A stretch of DNA of 64,000 nt from Candidatus Epulonipiscium viviparus (GTDB taxonomy: Bacteria > Bacillota > Clostridia > Lachnospirales > Cellulosilyticaceae). Made by a program: the position numbers and the translations under genes. Below the pieces are notes generated by a model. It ran no database searches. It was not told the DNA's origin and worked only from the letters and a program-made list of their open reading frames with translations. Location of the stretch: the NCBI RefSeq assembly GCF_030708075.1, contig NZ_CP117982.1:2780662-2844661 (forward strand). The letters run 5' to 3'. The stretch's first letter is position 1, and every line of letters starts with the position of its first letter. Below are positions 1 through 9,642 of this stretch, one piece after another.

Positions 1-330
1 TTTGTAAACTTTAACGGAAGCATTACGCCGTCTGAAATGACGATAGAGTTTTCGATCATGATGGTAATTTGGGTTGCAGTAGGAGGTCGAGGTACCATAA
101 TCGGAGCAGTAATCGGGGCTTTTTTGATCAACATTGGTCAGTATAACCTGAGCTCTGGAATTTTTGTAGAAGCGTGGCAATATATAATTGGGGCAGTATT
201 TTGCTTAACGATCCTATTTTTTAAAGGTGGATTGGTGGGCTTGGCAAAAGAGCAAATCCCAGCTGCAATAGCAAAGTTAAAAAAGCGCAAGTCGCCGACA
301 GTGGTCGTGGCGATATCAAAGGAGGCATAG
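1..330 (+). CDS. urtC: Urea ABC transporter permease UrtC, C-terminal part (5' end outside window)
   Basis: The frame is open from the first base of the window and ends at the TAG at 328-330, so only about 109 C-terminal residues are present. They include the branched-chain-type permease stretch with 'GGRGTIIGAVIGAF', followed by a last membrane segment and a basic tail. This is the usual end of the LivM/UrtC family, which forms the membrane channel of the high-affinity urea importer. The next gene, urtD, starts 4 bases downstream, and the urtD-urtE-urease order supports urea rather than branched amino acids as substrate. The first Met in this piece (37) is internal and is not the start. Confidence 0.85.
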   Translation, partial: FVNFNGSITPSEMTIEFSIMMVIWVAVGGRGTIIGAVIGAFLINIGQYNLSSGIFVEAWQYIIGAVFCLTILFFKGGLVGLAKEQIPAAIAKLKKRKSPTVVVAISKEA

Positions 331-333
331 GCT

Positions 334-1089
334 ATGTCAGATACAGTAATAGATATCCGTCAAATATCAGTTTGCTTTGATGGTTTTCACGCATTGACAG
401 ACGTGACATCCAAAGTTAGACGCAACACAATTCATTTTTTTATAGGCCCAAATGGTGCGGGCAAAACAACTCTGCTAGATATTATATGCGCAAAGACGAA
501 GCCCACTTCGGGGAAGGTTTCGTTTTTTCCTAAAGGGCATAACGGAATATTGCTAACGGGAATGAAGGAATATCAAATTGTAAGAAAAGGTATAGGCCGC
601 AAATTTCAGGTGCCATCGGTGTTTGTAAATCTAACAGTGAGAGAGAATATGGAGCTTTCGTTAAAATCGCATAAAGGCATTTGGGATAGTATCTTAAAAA
701 AGCCTTCGCTACAAGAATATTCAGAAATCGAGCGGGTGCTAAGAAAAATTGATTTGCTAGACAAGATAGACACCAGAGCTGGGGCATTGGCACATGGGCA
801 AAAGCAGTGGCTAGAGATTGGAATGCAGCTAGTGCAAAAGCCCGAAGTAATTATGCTAGATGAGCCGGCAGCAGGCATGGGTAAGCCAGAAACGTTTAAA
901 ACCGGAGAAATTTTAAAGGAAATAAAAAAGGAATGTACAATAATCGTGATAGAGCATGATATGGAATTTGTGAAGCAAGTGGCAGATGTTGTAACAGTAC
1001 TACATGAGGGAAAGGTGCTCAGAGAAGGGCATATCGACGACATCCTAAATGATCAAACTGTTCAAGCCGTCTATCTGGGAAGGGGATAA
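334..1089 (+). CDS. urtD: Urea ABC transporter ATP-binding protein UrtD
   Basis: A 251-residue ABC ATPase of the LivG/UrtD type. It shows Walker A 'GPNGAGKTTLLD' near residue 40, a degenerate signature 'LAHGQKQWLEIG' near 155, Walker B 'VIMLDEPAAGM' near 175 and the switch His in 'VIEHDME'. The 'HGQKQWLEIGM' signature is typical of UrtD rather than LivG. It would sit on the cytoplasmic face and power urea import together with UrtE. It starts 3 bases after urtC and is followed 5 bases later by urtE, so the three are co-transcribed. Length is normal for the family. Confidence 0.92.
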   Translation: MSDTVIDIRQISVCFDGFHALTDVTSKVRRNTIHFFIGPNGAGKTTLLDIICAKTKPTSGKVSFFPKGHNGILLTGMKEYQIVRKGIGRKFQVPSVFVNLTVRENMELSLKSHKGIWDSILKKPSLQEYSEIERVLRKIDLLDKIDTRAGALAHGQKQWLEIGMQLVQKPEVIMLDEPAAGMGKPETFKTGEILKEIKKECTIIVIEHDMEFVKQVADVVTVLHEGKVLREGHIDDILNDQTVQAVYLGRG

Positions 1090-1094
1090 GAGCC

Positions 1095-1787
1095 ATGATA
1101 AAGATTAAAAATTTGTATACGTATTATGATGAAAGTATGATTATCGAAAATTTATCGCTTGATATTCCGGCGGGAGAAATCGTAAGTCTCATTGGCAGAA
1201 ACGGAGTAGGCAAAAGCACCACGCTAAAAAGCATCATGGGTCTCGCCAAAACCCCAAGGGGTAGCATCTCGCTCGACAGCACAGATATCACCAACCTCCC
1301 TACCTATAGCAGAGCAAAAATGGGCATCGGATATGTGCCGCAAGGCAGAGATATATTTCCGCAAATGACGGTAGAGGAAAATTTGGAGCTGGGACTGCAG
1401 CCGATTGGAGGTCGTGGAAAAATTCCAGAGTATCTATACGACTTATTTCCGATACTGCCGCAGTTTGCAAAGCGAAAAGGAGGAGATTTGTCGGGTGGGC
1501 AACAGCAACAACTGGCGATTGCGCGTGCGTTGGTGGCGGAGCCAAAAATTTTGATACTCGATGAGCCCACAGAAGGAATTCAACCGTCGATAATTGAAGA
1601 CATTGGTGTGGCCATAAAAAAAGTAAACGAATGGAAAGGGATTACAATATTGCTAGTGGAGCAATACTTAGATTTTGTTCTAAAGAATAGTACAATAATA
1701 AACGTGATGGAAAGAGGCGAGGTAATTCTGACTGTTACAGCGGACGTTGCCGATGGAAAGCAAATTCAAAAATTGATGACACACTAA
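1095..1787 (+). CDS. urtE: Urea ABC transporter ATP-binding protein UrtE
   Basis: A 230-residue LivF/UrtE-type ABC ATPase. Walker A is 'GRNGVGKSTTLKSIMG' near residue 35, the signature 'LSGGQQQQLAIARAL' lies near 133-147, and Walker B 'ILILDEPTEGIQPSII' follows. The 'PTEGIQPSII' stretch is characteristic of UrtE. It is the last gene of the urt operon and is followed directly by a decayed TRAP permease fragment and a terminator. The urease operon begins about 850 bases downstream, beyond a minus-strand gene, with its own promoter. The two operons are therefore neighbours but probably separate transcripts. Confidence 0.92.
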   Translation: MIKIKNLYTYYDESMIIENLSLDIPAGEIVSLIGRNGVGKSTTLKSIMGLAKTPRGSISLDSTDITNLPTYSRAKMGIGYVPQGRDIFPQMTVEENLELGLQPIGGRGKIPEYLYDLFPILPQFAKRKGGDLSGGQQQQLAIARALVAEPKILILDEPTEGIQPSIIEDIGVAIKKVNEWKGITILLVEQYLDFVLKNSTIINVMERGEVILTVTADVADGKQIQKLMTH

Positions 1788-1800
1788 GGGGCCGTTGGGG

Positions 1801-1929
1801 CTCTTAACTCCGCCGGAAAAGGTTGTAAAAGCAACGCTACCATTTTATTTGGCAATGATAGTGGTTTTGATGCTAGTAACATTTATACCGCAGATCAGCT
1901 TGTGGTTGCCTAGCTTACTAATAAAATAG
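1801..1929 (+). pseudogene. Remnant of a TRAP transporter large permease (DctM-like) C-terminus
   Basis: Frame 1801-1929 has no usable start but reads 'LLTPPEKVVKATLPFYLAM' and continues to 'FIPQISLWLPSLLIK' before TAG. This matches the end of DctM-type TRAP permeases as I know them: a GLxTPP motif, an EKVVKAxLPF segment, then a last helix ending in ISLWLPSLL. In intact proteins a stretch of roughly 20 residues separates TPP from EKVVKA; here it is missing. So this is an internally deleted, 5'-truncated relic. It abuts the stop of urtE by 13 bases, which suggests that a rearrangement joined the urea operon to an old TRAP locus. No other TRAP genes are visible. Confidence 0.7.
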
Positions 1930-1931
1930 CG

Positions 1932-1979
1932 AAAAATACCTCTTATGCGAGCATCAGTTGCGGCACAGGAGGTATTTTT
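1932..1979. terminator. Bidirectional rho-independent terminator
   Basis: An 11-bp inverted repeat (AAAAATACCTC at 1932-1942 with GAGGTATTTTT at 1969-1979) encloses a 26-base loop, with A and T runs on the two sides. It lies between the end of the urt operon and DctM remnant (plus) and the YcxB-like gene (minus), so it can stop both convergent transcripts. Confidence 0.75.
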
Positions 1980-2498
1980 TTATTGATGACATTGGTGGCT
2001 TGCCAGTTTTGCCCGAAACAAGTTCCATAAAGTTTCGGTATCGCCAGATGCGTTTGGGATGATATACGCCTTCGTTGCAATATAAATATACGTAACATCT
2101 TTGCGTTTCCATACGCTGTCGACTTGCGACCATTTAAATGTCATATGAGAATTATTCGATGCGGCAATAGTAATGCTATCAGATGTGAATGCTAAATCAT
2201 AAGCAAACTTGGGTTGAGCCAGCTGAAATCGATTACACTCCTTCTTTATAGATGCCTCAAATGTTACAACGTATACAAAAGGAATTGTAAGCATTACAAA
2301 AAATAATACGGCGGCAAAAATGAGTGAATCTTGCGTTTGTATTGCAGATACTGTGGCAAATATTCCAAGTAACCCAAATATGGCAACGAACACAACTGCC
2401 GCAATCAGCTTGCGTTGATGTATCCAAGCGTCAAATCTGGCAAATTTAGTAAACTCAATATCGTCTAAAGCAACTGAAAATTTTTGCTTATCTTCCAC
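1980..2498 (-). CDS. YcxB-like membrane protein of unknown function
   Basis: I place the start at the GTG at 2498-2496 because the strong site AAAGGAGGTG lies just upstream of it; a GTG 33 bases further up has no such site. The product is 172 residues: about 30 hydrophilic residues, two membrane segments (about 34-56 and 64-85) and a soluble C-terminal domain. That domain has 'AYDLAFTSDSITI' and 'FKWSQVDSVWKRKDVTYIYIATKAYIIP', which resembles the YcxB-like C-terminal domain of Firmicutes. The function of that family is not known. It is a single gene between the urt and ure operons, convergent with urt. Confidence 0.7.
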   Translation of the reverse strand: MEDKQKFSVALDDIEFTKFARFDAWIHQRKLIAAVVFVAIFGLLGIFATVSAIQTQDSLIFAAVLFFVMLTIPFVYVVTFEASIKKECNRFQLAQPKFAYDLAFTSDSITIAASNNSHMTFKWSQVDSVWKRKDVTYIYIATKAYIIPNASGDTETLWNLFRAKLASHQCHQ

Positions 2499-2571
2499 TG
2501 TAGCACCTCCTTTATCAGAAAAAGTATACACGATTTTTATCTAAATTACTAGATTTAATGTTAAAATTGCC

Positions 2572-2601
2572 TTGAAATTTTCTAGTATTTGGTATTACAA
2601 T
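2572..2601 (+). promoter_or_regulatory. Candidate sigma-A promoter of the urease operon
   Basis: TTGAAA at 2572-2577 and TACAAT at 2596-2601 are separated by 18 bases. The pair sits 34 bases upstream of the ureA ATG, and the ribosome site GAGGTAA precedes that start. No operator is recognisable. Confidence 0.55.
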
Positions 2602-2634
2602 AAATAAAGTAAATTTTTAGAAATGAGGTAAATC

Positions 2635-2937
2635 ATGCATTTAACACCACGAGAAATGGAACGACTGATGATTCATCAAGCGGGAGAACTGGCAAAGGCT
2701 AGGCGAGGAAGAGGGCTCAAGCTAAATTATGTAGAAGCGGTGGCGTACATTTCGTCCGAGCTATACGAGCTGGTGCGCGACGGCAAAACGGTAACCGAGC
2801 TGATGCAAATAGGAGCAACTTTTTTGGAGCGAGATGATGTTATGGAGGGTGTTCCAGAGATGATTGAAGAAATTCAGATAGAAGGAACTTTTCCAGACGG
2901 TACAAAGCTGGTTACGGTTCATAACCCAATACGATAA
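2635..2937 (+). CDS. ureA: Urease subunit gamma
   Basis: 100 residues, the usual length. It begins '[20 protein letters not shown]' and carries the conserved '[12 protein letters not shown]', 'RDGKTV' and 'VMEGVPEMI' segments of the gamma chain. With UreB and UreC it forms the nickel urease that hydrolyses urea to ammonia and carbamate in the cytoplasm. It is the first gene of a seven-gene operon (ureABCEFGD) and is followed 18 bases later by ureB. In many Gram-positive bacteria gamma, beta and alpha are separate chains, as here. Confidence 0.97.
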   Translation: MHLTPREMERLMIHQAGELAKARRGRGLKLNYVEAVAYISSELYELVRDGKTVTELMQIGATFLERDDVMEGVPEMIEEIQIEGTFPDGTKLVTVHNPIR

Positions 2938-2955
2938 AAAGAAGGAGCGGAGGAT

Positions 2956-3342
2956 ATGATTCCTGGAGAGATAATATTAGCAAAGGCAGCGATCGAAATC
3001 AATGCCGAAAAAAATACAAAGACGATTAAGGTTAGAAATCTGGGAGATAGGCCGGTTCAAGTTGGGTCTCATTTTCACTTTTTCGAAGTAAACAAACTCT
3101 TGCATTTCGAAAGAGCGCAAGCATATGGATATAGACTCAACATCGCGTCGGGAACGTCGGTGAGGTTTGAGCCTGGCGAAGAGAAGCTTGTAGAAGTGGT
3201 AGAGCTTGGTGGAAATAAAATTTGCGTCGGCCTAAATGGGATGACAAATGGAAAAATAGAAACTACAGCAGAAATAATAGAAATGATAGAAGCAGTAGAA
3301 GAAATGATGGAATTGACAGAAACGATAGAGGTGTGTAGATAA
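2956..3342 (+). CDS. ureB: Urease subunit beta
   Basis: 128 residues starting '[17 protein letters not shown]', with the family hallmark '[18 protein letters not shown]' near 38-55 and '[21 protein letters not shown]'. The C-terminus is extended by an acidic helix rich in Glu, Met and Ile (residues about 100-126) that is longer and more repetitive than usual. The ribosome site is AAGGAGCGGAGG. Its stop codon overlaps the ureC start by one base, which indicates translational coupling between the structural subunits. Confidence 0.95.
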   Translation: MIPGEIILAKAAIEINAEKNTKTIKVRNLGDRPVQVGSHFHFFEVNKLLHFERAQAYGYRLNIASGTSVRFEPGEEKLVEVVELGGNKICVGLNGMTNGKIETTAEIIEMIEAVEEMMELTETIEVCR

Positions 3343-5045
3343 TGATAATATCCAGAAGTAGCTATGTATCGATGTTTGGGCCCACTGTTGGTGATAAAGT
3401 TCGGCTGGCAGATACGGATTTATTTATTGAAGTAGAAAAAGATTATACGGTATATGGAGAAGAAGTTAAGTTTGGTGGCGGAAAAACTCTGCGAGATGGA
3501 ATGGGATCTAGCGCAACGGCAGCCTCCGACGCCGCACTAGATGTGGTAATCACCAATGCTCTGATACTAGATCACTGGGGAATTGTAAAGGCAGACATAG
3601 GCATCAAAGACGGCAAAATTGCAGGTATTGGAAAGGCAGGAAATCCGGATATCCAAGATGGAGTATCGATGATTGTTGGTGCAAGCACAGAGGCTATTGC
3701 TGGTGAAAACATGATCATCACCGCAGGCGCGATCGATACGCATATCCATTATATCTGTCCTCAGCAAATAGAAACAGCGTTATATAGCGGGGTGACCACA
3801 ATGATTGGAGGTGGCACTGGTCCTTCTGCAGGAACAAACGCTACCACTTGTACACCCGGCCCTTTTAATATAGAACGAATGCTCGAGGCTGCAGAAGAAT
3901 ATCCAATGAACTTGGGCTTCTACGGAAAGGGTAATTGTTCCACAGAAGCGCCTCTTGCAGAGCAGATTCTTGCAGGTGCAATGGGACTTAAGTTGCATGA
4001 AGATTGGGGATCGACTCCGGCAGCGATCGATCAGTGCCTTACAGTTGCAGATAAATATGATGTGCAAGTTGCCATACACACAGACACATTAAACGAGGCA
4101 GGATGTGTAGAAGATACTATCGCGGCCATTGCGGGACGAACCATCCACACGTTTCATACAGAAGGAGCAGGAGGAGGCCATGCGCCAGACATAATTACTA
4201 TTGCGGGGATGGAAAATGTATTGCCAGCTTCAACAAATCCAACCATGCCATATACGAGAAACACGCTAGATGAGCATCTAGACATGCTGATGGTGTGTCA
4301 TCATTTAGATAAAAAAATTTCAGAGGATGTTGCATTTGCCGATTCGCGAATTCGCCCCGAGACTATTGCGGCGGAGGATGTGCTGCATGACATGGGAGTT
4401 TTTTCGATAATGTCTTCAGATTCTCAGGCAATGGGAAGAGTAGGCGAAGTAATTACCAGAACATGGCAAACAGCTCACAGCATGAAAGTCCAAAGAGGGC
4501 CGCTTCCCGAAGATAAAGCGGGTAACGATAATTTTAGAGCAAAGAGATATGTTGCAAAGTATACAATAAACCCTGCAATAGCGACGGGCTTTGCGGAACA
4601 TGTGGGGTCTGTTGAGGTGGGCAAAATCGCGGACTTGGTCATATGGAAACCAGCGTTTTTTGGAGTAAAGCCAGAGATGATTATTAAAGGAGGTTTTATT
4701 ATTGCCGCAAAGATGGGTGACGCCAATGCATCGATCCCGACACCGCAACCAGTAATATATAAAAATATGTTTGGGGCAGCTGGAAAGGCAAAATATAAAA
4801 CCTGCGCAACGTTTGTATCAAAAGCAAGTTTGGAGAATGGTATCAAAGAGCGATTGGGCCTTGAAAAGATGTTGATCCCGGTATCGAACTGTAGAAATAT
4901 TGGCAAAAAAGATTTAATACACAACAATGCGACGCCGTCAATTGTAGTAGATGCAGAAACCTACGAAGTTGCAGTGGACGCAGAAGTGATAAAAAGTAAT
5001 GTTGCAATGACACTGCCGATGACGCAGTTATACTATTTATTTTAG
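3342..5045 (+). CDS. ureC: Urease subunit alpha (catalytic)
   Basis: 567 residues, full length. All catalytic residues are at the classical Klebsiella positions: His134 and His136 in 'THIHYICP', the carbamylated nickel-bridging Lys217 in '[12 protein letters not shown]', His246 in 'AIHTDTLNE', His272 in '[13 protein letters not shown]', flap Cys319-His320 in 'MVCHHL' and Asp360 in 'SSDSQAMG'. It should therefore be an active dinuclear-nickel amidohydrolase. ureE follows 9 bases downstream. Nothing in it looks damaged. Confidence 0.98.
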   Translation: MIISRSSYVSMFGPTVGDKVRLADTDLFIEVEKDYTVYGEEVKFGGGKTLRDGMGSSATAASDAALDVVITNALILDHWGIVKADIGIKDGKIAGIGKAGNPDIQDGVSMIVGASTEAIAGENMIITAGAIDTHIHYICPQQIETALYSGVTTMIGGGTGPSAGTNATTCTPGPFNIERMLEAAEEYPMNLGFYGKGNCSTEAPLAEQILAGAMGLKLHEDWGSTPAAIDQCLTVADKYDVQVAIHTDTLNEAGCVEDTIAAIAGRTIHTFHTEGAGGGHAPDIITIAGMENVLPASTNPTMPYTRNTLDEHLDMLMVCHHLDKKISEDVAFADSRIRPETIAAEDVLHDMGVFSIMSSDSQAMGRVGEVITRTWQTAHSMKVQRGPLPEDKAGNDNFRAKRYVAKYTINPAIATGFAEHVGSVEVGKIADLVIWKPAFFGVKPEMIIKGGFIIAAKMGDANASIPTPQPVIYKNMFGAAGKAKYKTCATFVSKASLENGIKERLGLEKMLIPVSNCRNIGKKDLIHNNATPSIVVDAETYEVAVDAEVIKSNVAMTLPMTQLYYLF

Positions 5046-5054
5046 GAGGCAATT

Positions 5055-5573
5055 ATGCTAATAGAAAAAGTTATAGGAAATATAGAAGATTATCAAAACT
5101 ATGTTCCCACAAAAATTGAAATTGAGTGGCACGAGCGTCACAAGAGAATTATTAAGAAAGGCGATATTGCCATAAGATTTGACGATGCGCAAGCGGCTTT
5201 AGGTCTAAAAACTGGCGACGTATTGGCAACAGAGGGGGCGGTAGCGTATGTTGTAGAAATATTGCCTGCAGAAGCATTGATTATCAATGTGCCAAATGCA
5301 GCGATGGTAGCAAAAGTGTGCTATGAAATTGGCAATAGACATGCTCCGCTATATAAAGGAAGCGATCCTCTAGAGTTTTATACAACGGTAGAAGAGCCGA
5401 TCAAAGTGTTGCTAGAAAAGCTGGGCGTTGCGGTACATGTTGGAGAGGCAGTGTTTACAGACCAAAATATGATTTCGGGTTCAGCAGGGCATTCGCATTC
5501 TCATGATGGCGGATACGATGGCAGTGATGGCAAGTTAGAAGGTAAATTTTATGCGCACACCCACAAGTACTAG
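5055..5573 (+). CDS. ureE: Urease accessory protein UreE (nickel metallochaperone)
   Basis: 172 residues. The N-terminal half is the peptide-binding-like fold, and the C-terminal half carries the nickel-delivery region with 'GNRHAPLYKG'. The tail is His-rich, with 'GHSHSHDGG' near 147-155 and 'AHTHKY' at the very end, as expected for a chaperone that loads Ni(II) onto the UreC-UreFGD complex. The last 23 bases overlap the start of ureF in another frame, so the two are probably translationally coupled. Confidence 0.95.
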   Translation: MLIEKVIGNIEDYQNYVPTKIEIEWHERHKRIIKKGDIAIRFDDAQAALGLKTGDVLATEGAVAYVVEILPAEALIINVPNAAMVAKVCYEIGNRHAPLYKGSDPLEFYTTVEEPIKVLLEKLGVAVHVGEAVFTDQNMISGSAGHSHSHDGGYDGSDGKLEGKFYAHTHKY

Positions 5574-6219
5574 CTTATACTTGCTGATGCAGGTAAACGA
5601 TGCGGTATTTCCAATAGGATCTTATAATCATTCGTATGGATTAGAATCATATATCGCATATGACAAAATTAAAAATAAGGCAGACGCAATTGCCTATATT
5701 TCTTCCAATTTAAAAATAATGGCAACATATACAGAACTGCTATCGGCATCGTTGGCATTTGACTATGCAGAAACAAACTGTGCCGAAAAATTATGCGAGC
5801 TAGACAAAACGCTTCTTGCCTTAAAGTCTGCAAAAGAAATTCGAGAAGCCAGCCTCAAATTGGGTAACCGATTTATAAAGACCATAACGTCTATGGGGAT
5901 AGTGATGAAGTTTGTACACTTGCTTAACTATTCAGTAATATATGGTGCGTTTTGTAGTGGCATTGAAGTAGATAAGAGAACCGCGTTGGAGTTTTATATT
6001 TATTCGCAAGTCTCGGCAGTTGTTATAAACTGCGTTAAGACAGTGCCTCTTAGCCAAACCGAAGGACAGCAAATCTTGCATGAAATGGCAAAAGAATATG
6101 ACGAAATTATTGACAAAGTGTTGGCTGCACACGAAGAAGATCTGGGGTTGGCTTCCCCTGCATACGATATACGATGCATGCAACACGAAACGCTCTATTC
6201 GAGATTATATATGTCATAA
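5551..6219 (+). CDS. ureF: Urease accessory protein UreF
   Basis: 222 residues, all helical. It has 'MQVNDAVFPIGSYNHSYGLESYI' features near the N-terminus, which is the UreF signature (a PxGxxxxSxGLE type motif). UreF bridges UreD and UreG during nickel insertion and gates the GTPase activity of UreG. The ATG lies inside the end of ureE, which encodes the His-rich tail in another frame. The gap to ureG is 33 bases and contains an AAAGAGGAA-like ribosome site. Confidence 0.93.
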   Translation: MRTPTSTSLYLLMQVNDAVFPIGSYNHSYGLESYIAYDKIKNKADAIAYISSNLKIMATYTELLSASLAFDYAETNCAEKLCELDKTLLALKSAKEIREASLKLGNRFIKTITSMGIVMKFVHLLNYSVIYGAFCSGIEVDKRTALEFYIYSQVSAVVINCVKTVPLSQTEGQQILHEMAKEYDEIIDKVLAAHEEDLGLASPAYDIRCMQHETLYSRLYMS

Positions 6220-6252
6220 GCAAAATTGGTAAAATAAGAAAGAGGAATCTAT

Positions 6253-6873
6253 ATGAATTATGTAAAAATAGGGGTTGCAGGGCCGGTGGGATCGGGAAAA
6301 ACTGCCTTGATCGAATGCTTAACGAGGAGGCTTTCGGCAGAATATAGTATTGCGGTTGTAACAAATGATATCTATACAAAAGAAGATGCGGAGTTTTTGG
6401 CGCAAAACAGTGTGTTAGAAATAGATAGAATTATAGGAGTAGAAACGGGAGGCTGCCCGCATACGGCAATACGCGAAGATGCTTCTATGAATTTGGAGGC
6501 AATAGATGAGTTGACCAAGCGCTTCGATGACTTGGATATCATATTTGTAGAAAGCGGTGGAGATAATTTATCGGCAACGTTTAGCCCGGAGTTGGTTGAT
6601 GCGACGATTTTTGTAATCGATGTTGCCGAGGGAGATAAGATTCCGCGAAAAGGTGGGCCGGGAATAACTCGATCTGATCTATTGCTAATCAATAAGATAG
6701 ACCTTGCACCATATGTGGGAGCCAGCCTTGATGTGATGGAGCGCGATGCAAAGTTGATGAGAAAGGGCCGTCCATTTGTTTTTTCAAACATAAAAGGTAA
6801 TGTGGGCATTGACGAGGTTGTTGCTTGGATTAAGAGTGATATATTATTAGAAGGATATAGCAATGACAAATAA
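6253..6873 (+). CDS. ureG: Urease accessory GTPase UreG
   Basis: 206 residues of a SIMIBI-class GTPase. The P-loop is '[14 protein letters not shown]' (residues 10-23). '[13 protein letters not shown]' matches the family, the Cys-Pro-His metal site is in '[12 protein letters not shown]', '[15 protein letters not shown]' follows, and the base-specificity motif is '[10 protein letters not shown]'. It couples GTP hydrolysis to nickel transfer into urease. It overlaps ureD by 11 bases. Confidence 0.97.
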   Translation: MNYVKIGVAGPVGSGKTALIECLTRRLSAEYSIAVVTNDIYTKEDAEFLAQNSVLEIDRIIGVETGGCPHTAIREDASMNLEAIDELTKRFDDLDIIFVESGGDNLSATFSPELVDATIFVIDVAEGDKIPRKGGPGITRSDLLLINKIDLAPYVGASLDVMERDAKLMRKGRPFVFSNIKGNVGIDEVVAWIKSDILLEGYSNDK

Positions 6874-7645
6874 TTATGCTCAAATTTCTGAATTAAATAT
6901 TAAAATGAGAGATAATATATTGTATAATTGTTACTTTACGTCGCCGTTTAAAGTAATGACACCGTTTGCGGCAGATGATGGGTTTGTATCGGTGATGCTT
7001 CTCTCATCATCTGCAGGAATTATGGAAGGCGATACGCAAAATATAGCAATAGATATAGAAGAAAATAGCAAAGTGGAGATAACATCTCAGTCATATGAGA
7101 AAATTCACAAAATGAAAACTGGCTGCGCAACGAGGGAAACAGCCATTTCTGTTGCAAGCGAATCTGAGTTACTATATACCCCGATGCCAACCATTCCGTT
7201 TGCAGACTCCGCTTTTGCTAATGTCACAACGGTGAAGTTAGCGGATGACGCATCGAAGTTGATGTTTGCAGAAGTGTTGGTTGCGGGGCGGGTTCATTAT
7301 AATGAAGTTTTTCGATATAGATATTACAAATCTAGGCTCAAAATTTATGTTGCAGAAGAGTTGATATATTTTGATAACGCGAGGTTTGAGCCACAGGAAA
7401 TGGCGATGTCGGGATTATTGCTATATGATGGGTATACGCACCTGTTGCATGCGGTTATGGTAGGATATGGCAGCAAATCGATAGTGGCGATAAGAGAATA
7501 TTTGAGCAACATAGCGGAGGAAGTACTATTTGGTGTGAGCCAAGCTCTTGGAGATGCCGTAGTGGTAAAAGTATTGGGATATAATTCGCAAGTATTGATG
7601 AGTATTATAGATAAATTGAAGCAACTAAAAAAAGGGTCACAGTAA
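6863..7645 (+). CDS. ureD: Urease accessory protein UreD (UreH)
   Basis: 260 residues. The UreD pattern is visible: '[21 protein letters not shown]', '[13 protein letters not shown]', '[12 protein letters not shown]' and '[13 protein letters not shown]'. UreD is the scaffold that binds apo-urease and conducts nickel from UreG/UreF. It is the last gene of the operon; its ATG lies inside the end of ureG, and its stop codon lies within the hairpin that ends the convergent transporter operon. The gene order A-B-C-E-F-G-D is a common one. Confidence 0.92.
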   Translation: MTNNYAQISELNIKMRDNILYNCYFTSPFKVMTPFAADDGFVSVMLLSSSAGIMEGDTQNIAIDIEENSKVEITSQSYEKIHKMKTGCATRETAISVASESELLYTPMPTIPFADSAFANVTTVKLADDASKLMFAEVLVAGRVHYNEVFRYRYYKSRLKIYVAEELIYFDNARFEPQEMAMSGLLLYDGYTHLLHAVMVGYGSKSIVAIREYLSNIAEEVLFGVSQALGDAVVVKVLGYNSQVLMSIIDKLKQLKKGSQ

Positions 7646-7655
7646 TCTGTGAACC
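7630..7655 (-). terminator. Terminator of the minus-strand sugar-transport genes
   Basis: GGGTCACAG (7634-7642) pairs with CTGTGAACCC (7647-7655) with one bulged base and a 4-base loop. On the minus strand the stem is followed by a run of seven T (7627-7633 read as A on plus). It overlaps the last codons of ureD, so it is placed for the minus-strand lplC transcript. Confidence 0.7.
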
Positions 7656-7663
7656 CAATAAAA

Positions 7664-8601
7664 TTATCCCTTTAGCGCCCCAACCATAATTCCTTGTACA
7701 AAATATTTTTGTACAAATGGATATAAAATAAGCATAGGAGCTGTTGATACAACGATAACCGAGTACTGTAACATGTTTTGTAGGTTTTCGCGGTATAAAA
7801 TTTCTTCCATAGTGTATCCGGCTGACGACATTTCTGTATTCTGCCCAATGATTAAAATATCTCGCATGATAAGTTGCAATGGATAGTAGTCAGGAGTGTG
7901 TAGATAAATCATTGCGTTAAAGAATGCGTTCCAGTGGCCAACAGCATAGTATAGCGTGATTACCGCAATGATAGGCTTTGACAGCGGAAGTACAATTTTT
8001 AGCAAGTAGCCAATATCGCTGCAGCCATCCATTGTAGCCGCTTCGAGTAGCTCGTTGGGAATCGACTTCTGAAAATATGTGCGAGTGATAACCATATTCC
8101 AAATGCCAAGCGCCCCAGGAATTATCATAACCAGCGGATTGTCAATAAGATGAAGATCTTTGTATAGCAAATAGGTAGGAATCATTCCGCCGTTAAACCA
8201 CATTGTGAACGCAAAAAATAGTGTAATCTGATTTCTATACGGAAGCTTGGAGCGAGATAGCGCGTATGCTGCCATAACAGTCATCGCAACGTTGATTGCG
8301 GTGCCCGAAACTGTATATAAAAATGTATTTTTGAAGCCAGTTGGAATGCTGTTGTGTTCTAAAATAGCCTTGTACCCATCGAAAGTGATATCAAAGGCCA
8401 GAAGACAACTTCTCCGGCAGCGACGCGGGCGCCAGAGCTAAATGATGATATGAAAATATACCACAAAGGATATAGAATAATTATCGCAGTAAAGATAAGT
8501 AAAGCATAAACGATAACATAAAATACCTTGTCGGAATTGAACTCCCGCTTAGGTTTTTTTGGTGTAACTAATTTTGTAGTTGGCTGTAAATTTTCTACCA
8601 T
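7664..8601 (-). pseudogene. Sugar ABC transporter permease, LplC/YtcP-like, with one frameshift
   Basis: The N-terminal part starts at the ATG at 8601 ('MVENLQPTTKLV', first membrane segment, 'YIFISSFSSG') and runs in frame to Trp at 8400. Then one base is missing at about 8396, and the rest continues in the next frame as 'FDITFDGYKAILEHNSIP' to the end at 7664. Rejoined, it is a normal CUT1 permease of about 312 residues, with the inner EAA loop around 'EAATMDGCSDIGYLLKIVLP'. Such permeases pair with LplB and import oligosaccharides. It could be a recent pseudogene or a base-calling error; lplB next to it has two similar lesions. Confidence 0.8.
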
Positions 8602-9534
8602 AAGCTCATCTCCCCATATTTCTGTGCTACTTTATTAACAATAAAAATCAGTATAAACGCAATGACAGACTGAAATAATCCTACTGCAGAGGTATAGGAA
8701 ACATCTGGAAATGATGCGGCGATACCCATCTTATATACATAGGTAGAAATAACCTCCGATGCCGATGCGTTGAGAGAGTTTTGCATAAGTAAGGTTTTCT
8801 CAAGCCTACATTTAAGATGCGTCCCAAGCTAAGAATCAGCAAAATGGTTATCTGCGGGATGAGGGCAGGAAAGTCGATGTGGCGGATTCGTTGAACTACG
8901 TTGGCGCCATCGACCATAGCCGCTTCGTGTAAACTTATATCAACGCCCGTCAAAATCGCAATATAGATGATCGCAGAAAAGCCCATCGTTTGCCAGATCC
9001 CAGACCAGACATATACCGACGAGAATGCCTCGGGCATAGCAAGCAAATTGAGGCTATAGTCTATTCCAAAGACCCCAAGTAGATTGTTGATCAGTCCGTT
9101 TCGAGGGTCGAGAGTTTTCATTATGATAGAAACCATAACAACAACTGAAATAAAGTGAGGCGCGTATGTAATGATTTGAACCGATTTGCCAAACTTTTTG
9201 TTAGGACAGTACTTTAGTAATATTGCCAAAATTACAGGAAACGGAATACCCACAACAAGCCCATAAAGACTGATGGTTAAAGTGTTTTTCATGATGTCAG
9301 CAAATTGATAATAATCGAAAAAGCGTGCAAAGTGTTCGAAGCCTACCCACTCGCTTCCCCAAATGCCATCCACTGGTCGATAATCACGAAACGCAATTTG
9401 CGCTCCATACATAGGAAAATAGTGGAAAACCAACATATACAGCATCGGAAGTAGGAGTAGAAGATATAGTTGCCAGCAATCAAGAAAGGCAGCCTTGGTA
9501 CGCTCCCATCTAGATTTTTTTGTTTACTATTCAT
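8595..9534 (-). pseudogene. Sugar ABC transporter permease, LplB-like, with two frameshifts
   Basis: The start ATG at 9534 has a perfect AAAGGAGG site. After 'MNSKQK' the frame is lost in a run of seven A (9515-9521 on plus, as T); adding one A joins it to 'SRWERTKAAFLDCW' and the main permease body, including 'HYFPMYGAQIAF' and the EAA loop 'EAAMVDGANVVQRIRHIDFP'. A second base is missing at about 8802, after 'LILSLGRILNVG'; the true end 'EKTLLMQNSLNASASEVIS' lies in the shifted frame and stops at 8595, overlapping lplC. Rejoined length is about 314 residues. It may be inactivated, or these may be sequence errors. Confidence 0.8.
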
Positions 9535-9579
9535 GAATTGCCTCCTTTTATAGTTTGAAAATTATATATTATCATGACA

Positions 9580-9608
9580 ATTATATGGTACGCTTATTTG
9601 GTTGTCAA
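9580..9608 (-). promoter_or_regulatory. Consensus sigma-A promoter upstream of the LplB-like gene
   Basis: On the minus strand, TTGACA (9608-9603) and TATAAT (9585-9580) are separated by exactly 17 bases, a perfect consensus promoter. It lies 46 bases upstream of the permease start, downstream of the terminator that closes the binding-protein gene. The permeases can therefore be transcribed separately from the binding protein. Confidence 0.75.
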
Positions 9609-9642
9609 GCAAAAATTACACCAAAGTTAAGAAAATGTGAAG

